Below the pieces are notes generated by a model, which did no database searches, was not told the DNA's origin, and worked only from the letters and a program-made list of their open reading frames with translations. From Acetobacteraceae bacterium (GTDB taxonomy: Bacteria > Pseudomonadota > Alphaproteobacteria > Zavarziniales > Zavarziniaceae), in NCBI GenBank assembly GCA_947379865.1, contig CANCOY010000166.1, positions 1 to 5,745 of the forward strand: a stretch of DNA of 5,745 nt, read 5' to 3'. Shown here piece by piece: positions 5,612 through 5,745 of the stretch. The stretch's first letter is position 1; each line of letters opens with the position of its first letter. The position numbers and the translations under genes are program-made.

Positions 5612-5745
5612 ATGGAAGTCGTTCTCCGAAAGTACGGAAACAGCACCGTAGCCGTGCTGCCCCCGGCCGTTCTCAAGGATCTTGGCCTCTCGGCCGGCCA
5701 GGCGATGTCTCTGGAGACAACCGAACAGGGCCAGATCGTGCTGTC
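5612..5745 (+). CDS. AbrB/MazE-type antitoxin, N-terminal part (gene runs off right edge)
   Basis: The frame opens at an ATG six bases after GGTGAG (5600-5605) and stays open to the window end (44 codons). The product starts MEVVLRKYGNSTVAVLPPAV and continues through KDLGLSAGQAMSLETTE to GQIVL. This is the swapped-hairpin AbrB/MazE pattern: a basic first strand, KYGNS (7-11), the strand-helix VLPPAVLKDLGL (15-26), an AGQ turn (28-30), then an acidic strand ending in GQIVL. Such proteins bind their own promoter and neutralise a ribonuclease toxin (MazF, PIN or similar) usually encoded just downstream. That partner would lie beyond the window. A stand-alone AbrB-like regulator is the alternative. 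Confidence 0.75.
   Translation, partial: MEVVLRKYGNSTVAVLPPAVLKDLGLSAGQAMSLETTEQGQIVL

Overview
The window is GC-rich DNA (roughly 60-65 % by eye) with dense, proteobacterial-style coding. The domain types and codon use suggest an alphaproteobacterium. An acetic-acid-bacterium-like (Acetobacteraceae) source is my best guess, but it is an inference from general resemblance and no marker gene is present.

Layout. (1) Positions 1-881, minus strand: the N-terminal 293 codons of a large secreted, repeat-rich autotransporter/adhesin-type protein that continues beyond the left edge. (2) Positions 882-1235: intergenic. (3) Positions 1236-2222, minus strand: a complete UDP-glucose 4-epimerase-like gene (galE). 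(4) Positions 2223-2526: a divergent intergenic region. (5) Positions 2527-4983, plus strand: three tightly overlapping genes, a compact DegT/DnrJ/EryC1/StrS-family PLP aminotransferase with a TTG start, a class I SAM methyltransferase (11-base overlap) and a GT-A-type glycosyltransferase (ATGA overlap). (6) From about 4977: the debris of a HigB/HigA-type toxin-antitoxin module. It consists of the toxin C-terminus, abutting the stop codon of the glycosyltransferase, followed by the first ~30 residues of the antitoxin and an unrelated tail. (7) Positions 5187-5611: sequence without a convincing gene, holding a 23-codon ORF with a strong ribosome binding site and a 19-base palindrome. (8) From 5612: the start of an AbrB/MazE-type antitoxin that runs off the right edge.

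How the genes fit together. The epimerase interconverts UDP-hexoses. The aminotransferase, methyltransferase and glycosyltransferase look like a small operon that makes, decorates and transfers an unusual sugar, most likely for a surface polysaccharide, LPS O-chain or glycoprotein. The adjoining adhesin-like gene makes a cell-surface theme plausible. The right end is a typical accessory-DNA boundary, with one decayed and one apparently intact-starting toxin-antitoxin locus and a sharp homology junction at the end of the glycosyltransferase gene. I see no complete novel system. The most interesting items are the compact aminotransferase, the three-gene tailoring operon and the toxin-antitoxin scar.
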